A DNA stretch of 7,985 nucleotides, taken from positions 1 through 7,985 of the forward strand of contig JAJYAR010000105.1 of NCBI GenBank assembly GCA_021779435.1, written 5' to 3'. The notes beneath the pieces are model-generated. The model made no database searches, was not told where the DNA came from, and worked only from the letters and a program-made list of their open reading frames with translations. This stretch comes from a bacterium (GTDB lineage Bacteria > Verrucomicrobiota > Verrucomicrobiae > JAJYAR01). A program made the translations under genes and the position numbers. Positions within the stretch are counted from its first letter, which is position 1; every line of letters starts with the position of its first letter. Positions 6,594-7,985 of this stretch are shown here, piece by piece.

Positions 6594-6753
6594 ATCGGAG
6601 TCGGAGGTTGGGATACTGAAATCGGAATGGCAACTCGTGACTTGAGGGTTTTCCCGTAAATCTGTCCCTCTCGTCCATCGGCAGCGCTGCGCCCGGCCTT
6701 AAAGAATTTCATACTCGTCAAAATGGCGCTCATCCCGGATAACCGCCGCCCCA
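6594..6753. other. Divergent intergenic region, receiver gene / Lrp-type gene
   Basis: This 160-bp spacer must hold promoters for both divergent genes. Near the receiver start the minus strand reads as rough heptamers (TTCCGAT, TTCAGTA, TCCCAAC, CTCCGAC; 6627-6600). An AT-rich island, TTAAAGAATTTCATAC (6699-6714), stands out from the GC-rich surroundings. It lies just upstream of the proposed Lrp-type promoter, where an autoregulatory site would be expected. No small gene is convincing here. Confidence 0.5.
6715..6743 (+). promoter_or_regulatory. Candidate sigma-70 promoter of the Lrp-type operon
   Basis: TCGTCA (6715-6720) matches the -35 consensus at 4 of 6 positions. GATAAC (6738-6743) matches the -10 consensus at 4 of 6. 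The spacer is 17 bp. Transcription would start only a few bases before the ATG at 6754, giving a leaderless or nearly leaderless mRNA. That agrees with the lack of any Shine-Dalgarno there. The call rests on consensus matching only. Confidence 0.3.
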
Positions 6754-7242
6754 ATGAACCCTGTTCTGCAGCTCTTGATCGACGGCGGCAGCCTCACGAC
6801 CGGCCAGATGGCCAAGGTCGCGGGACTGACCGAGGCGGAGGTTAATCAGCATCTGGAACAGTTGAAGAAGGACAAAATCTTCCTCGGCTGGCGTCCGGTG
6901 CTCGATCTTTCCCGCGAGGCCGCTGCAGGTGCCGCCGTTCGGGCTGTCATCGAGGTCCGCATCACCCCCGAGCGCGGTGGTGGTTTCAACCGGCACGCCG
7001 ACCGGATCAGCCGGTTCGACGAGGTGGAATCCTGCTACCTGATGTCGGGCGGCTACGATCTGCTGGTGTTCGTCAAGGGTCCTTCGCTCCAGAAGGTTGC
7101 ATCTTTCGTTTCGGAAAAACTCTCGACGATCGAGGGCGTCCTCTCCACGTCCACCCACTTCATGCTGCGGTGCTACAAGGAGCAGGGCTTCATGCTCGAC
7201 AACGGCGAGGATCAGCCGGCGCGGCTGAATGTCGTCCCCTGA
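6754..7242 (+). CDS. Lrp/AsnC-family transcriptional regulator
   Basis: This 162-residue protein is probably a DNA-binding regulator that senses an amino acid. It has an N-terminal winged helix-turn-helix (about 1-50, with GQMAKVAGLTEAEVNQHLEQ at 17-36) and a C-terminal RAM ligand-binding domain (about 62-142). In the RAM domain VESCYLMSGGYDLLVFVKG (91-109) carries the glycine turn that normally contacts the effector, and EGVLSTSTHFMLRCYKEQG (127-145) forms the last strand. Length fits the family. Lrp-type proteins assemble into dimers and octamers around DNA. The gene ends 18 bp before an aminotransferase start, and the two are surely co-transcribed. The order matches alaR-alaT of B. subtilis, so control of alanine or another amino acid is a reasonable guess. 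No Shine-Dalgarno precedes it. The first helix has diverged from classical Lrp, so DNA specificity is unpredictable. Confidence 0.92.
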   Translation: MNPVLQLLIDGGSLTTGQMAKVAGLTEAEVNQHLEQLKKDKIFLGWRPVLDLSREAAAGAAVRAVIEVRITPERGGGFNRHADRISRFDEVESCYLMSGGYDLLVFVKGPSLQKVASFVSEKLSTIEGVLSTSTHFMLRCYKEQGFMLDNGEDQPARLNVVP

Positions 7243-7245
7243 CCC

Positions 7246-7250
7246 GGAGG
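7246..7250 (+). promoter_or_regulatory. Ribosome binding site of the aminotransferase gene
   Basis: GGAGG lies 10 bases before the ATG at 7261, just after the TGA of the Lrp-type gene (7240-7242). It is the only clear Shine-Dalgarno sequence in the window and supports 7261 as the true start. Confidence 0.7.
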
Positions 7251-7260
7251 CACGCAGACC

Positions 7261-7985
7261 ATGAACACCGATCCGAAACGATGGGTGGCGGGACACGTGT
7301 CCACCCTCCCGAAGAGCGGCATTCGAGACTTTTTCGAGCTGGTCGCCAAGATGAAGGACCAGGACGTCATTTCCCTGGGCGTCGGCGAGCCGGACTTCGT
7401 CACTCCCTGGCATATCCGTGAGGCGGCGATCTACGCGCTCGAGAAGGGCAAGACCTACTACACCTCCAATCTCGGCCTTCCTGAGCTCCGGAAGGAGATC
7501 TCCAAGTACGTGGAGAGGCACTTCAGCGTAAGCTACCGGCCGGAGGATCAGATTCTCGTCACGGTCGGTGTGAGCGAGGCGCTGGACCTGGCGTTTCGCG
7601 CCTTCTGCAACCCGGGTGACAAGGTGCTCTTCCACCAGCCGTGTTACGTGAGCTATCACCCGAGCGTGACGCTCGTGCACGGCAAGGGCATCGCGGTGCC
7701 GACTTACGCAGCGCTTTCCGATCGGCCCGAACGCACGGCCATCGAGGTGGAGTGGGAGCAGATGCTTGCCCACCAGTTGCCCGCGTGCTCGCCGTTCGAG
7801 GAGTTCTGGGAGGGAACTGCCGGAGGTCTTCGAATGGCTGAACGAAGCCATCGCTGCGCCAACCTTTGCCGCCGTGCCGGCCACTGCCTTCGGGCGGGAA
7901 GCCATGGACGCCGCGTGGCGCTTGCCGCCCATGGTTCAGGCCTGGGGCGCCGAGGCCGGGTCGCTGGAGACGATCCGCTTTACCG
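7261..7985 (+). CDS. PLP-dependent class I/II aminotransferase, disrupted after residue ~150 and open at the window edge
   Basis: The first ~150 residues (7261-7710) are a normal aminotransferase N-terminus: VISLGVGEPDF (36-46), KTYYTSNLGLPELRKEI (64-80), the PLP-phosphate region VTVGVSEALDLAF (100-112) and NPGDKVLFHQPCYVSYHPSV (117-136). It belongs to the fold-type I aspartate/alanine aminotransferase group, whose members are about 380-400 residues long. From about residue 151 the frame stays open to the window end but stops resembling the family. The NPTG motif, the Asp/Tyr cofactor contacts and the Schiff-base lysine never appear. As read, the product cannot bind PLP covalently or transaminate. 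The gene follows the Lrp-type regulator by 18 bp and was presumably regulated with it. The truncation could be real or an assembly error. Confidence 0.8.
   Translation, partial: MNTDPKRWVAGHVSTLPKSGIRDFFELVAKMKDQDVISLGVGEPDFVTPWHIREAAIYALEKGKTYYTSNLGLPELRKEISKYVERHFSVSYRPEDQILVTVGVSEALDLAFRAFCNPGDKVLFHQPCYVSYHPSVTLVHGKGIAVPTYAALSDRPERTAIEVEWEQMLAHQLPACSPFEEFWEGTAGGLRMAERSHRCANLCRRAGHCLRAGSHGRRVALAAHGSGLGRRGRVAGDDPLY
7711..7985 (+). pseudogene. Unrelated gene fragment fused to the aminotransferase, with a frameshift; possibly a WYL-domain protein
   Basis: From about 7711 the frame reads ALSDRPERTAIEVEWEQMLA and then LPACSPFEEFWE, which is protein-like but not aminotransferase. At the GGG run 7812-7814 the original frame degrades into Arg/Gly/Cys-rich sequence. 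The frame starting at 7814 reads sensibly as ELPEVFEWLNEAIAAP... and stays open for 57 codons to 7985. Removing one G joins the two parts smoothly as EEFWEELPEVFEWL. From memory, similar RPERTAIEVEWE...LPEFFAWL segments precede WYL domains in bacterial proteins, but no WYL motif itself is inside the window. That identity is tentative. The fusion plus frameshift suggests either a decayed fragment or sequencing and assembly errors. Confidence 0.5.

Noticed and set aside
6545..6754. Minus-strand small gene upstream of and overlapping the receiver gene
   Set aside because: It overlaps the receiver start in another frame, crosses the intergenic control region and shows no recognisable protein features.
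6730..7932. Minus-strand open frame of 400 codons opposite the Lrp-type and aminotransferase genes
   Set aside because: It is antisense to two clearly recognised genes and shows no domain of its own.

Overview
The window looks like a stretch of a GC-rich bacterial chromosome, most likely from the Verrucomicrobiota (Opitutales/Opitutaceae type). That assignment is an inference from three things: recalled resemblance of the Lrp-type regulator and the secreted GH2 enzyme to that group, the absence of Shine-Dalgarno sequences before most genes, and several different short palindromic repeats scattered between genes. No marker gene settles it. The left edge lies in a tandem repeat and the right edge in an apparent chimera, so the window may be a whole metagenomic contig.

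Layout. Positions 1-106 hold three copies of a 35-36 bp palindromic repeat, followed by a separate hairpin at 128-148. A hipB-hipA toxin-antitoxin operon follows on the minus strand (hipA 187-1419, hipB 1416-1721). Its genes share an ATGA overlap, and two identical TCAACATGTT sites flank the hipB start. A 359-bp gap with one strong hairpin separates it from a large secreted GH2 beta-galactosidase-type gene (2081-4489, minus). Next come a 217-bp spacer with another palindrome and a heptamer-like tract, then ffh, the SRP GTPase (4707-6050, minus), and a stand-alone CheY-like receiver (6189-6593, minus). Across a 160-bp divergent spacer lies a plus-strand pair: an Lrp/AsnC-family regulator (6754-7242) and a class I/II aminotransferase (from 7261).

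The aminotransferase is convincing only for its first ~150 residues (to about 7710). After that the open frame encodes unrelated sequence that itself carries an apparent +1 frameshift at 7812-7814. This is either an assembly chimera at a contig end or a real rearrangement that destroyed the gene.

How the genes work together: hipBA is a self-contained persistence-type kinase/antitoxin module. GH2 is an exported glycan-degrading enzyme. ffh is housekeeping membrane-protein targeting. The regulator-aminotransferase pair resembles amino-acid-responsive operons such as alaR-alaT of Bacillus subtilis. I found no CRISPR array, tRNA, rRNA, insertion sequence or clearly new multi-gene system. The best leads are the broken aminotransferase, the hipB operator layout and the family of intergenic repeats.
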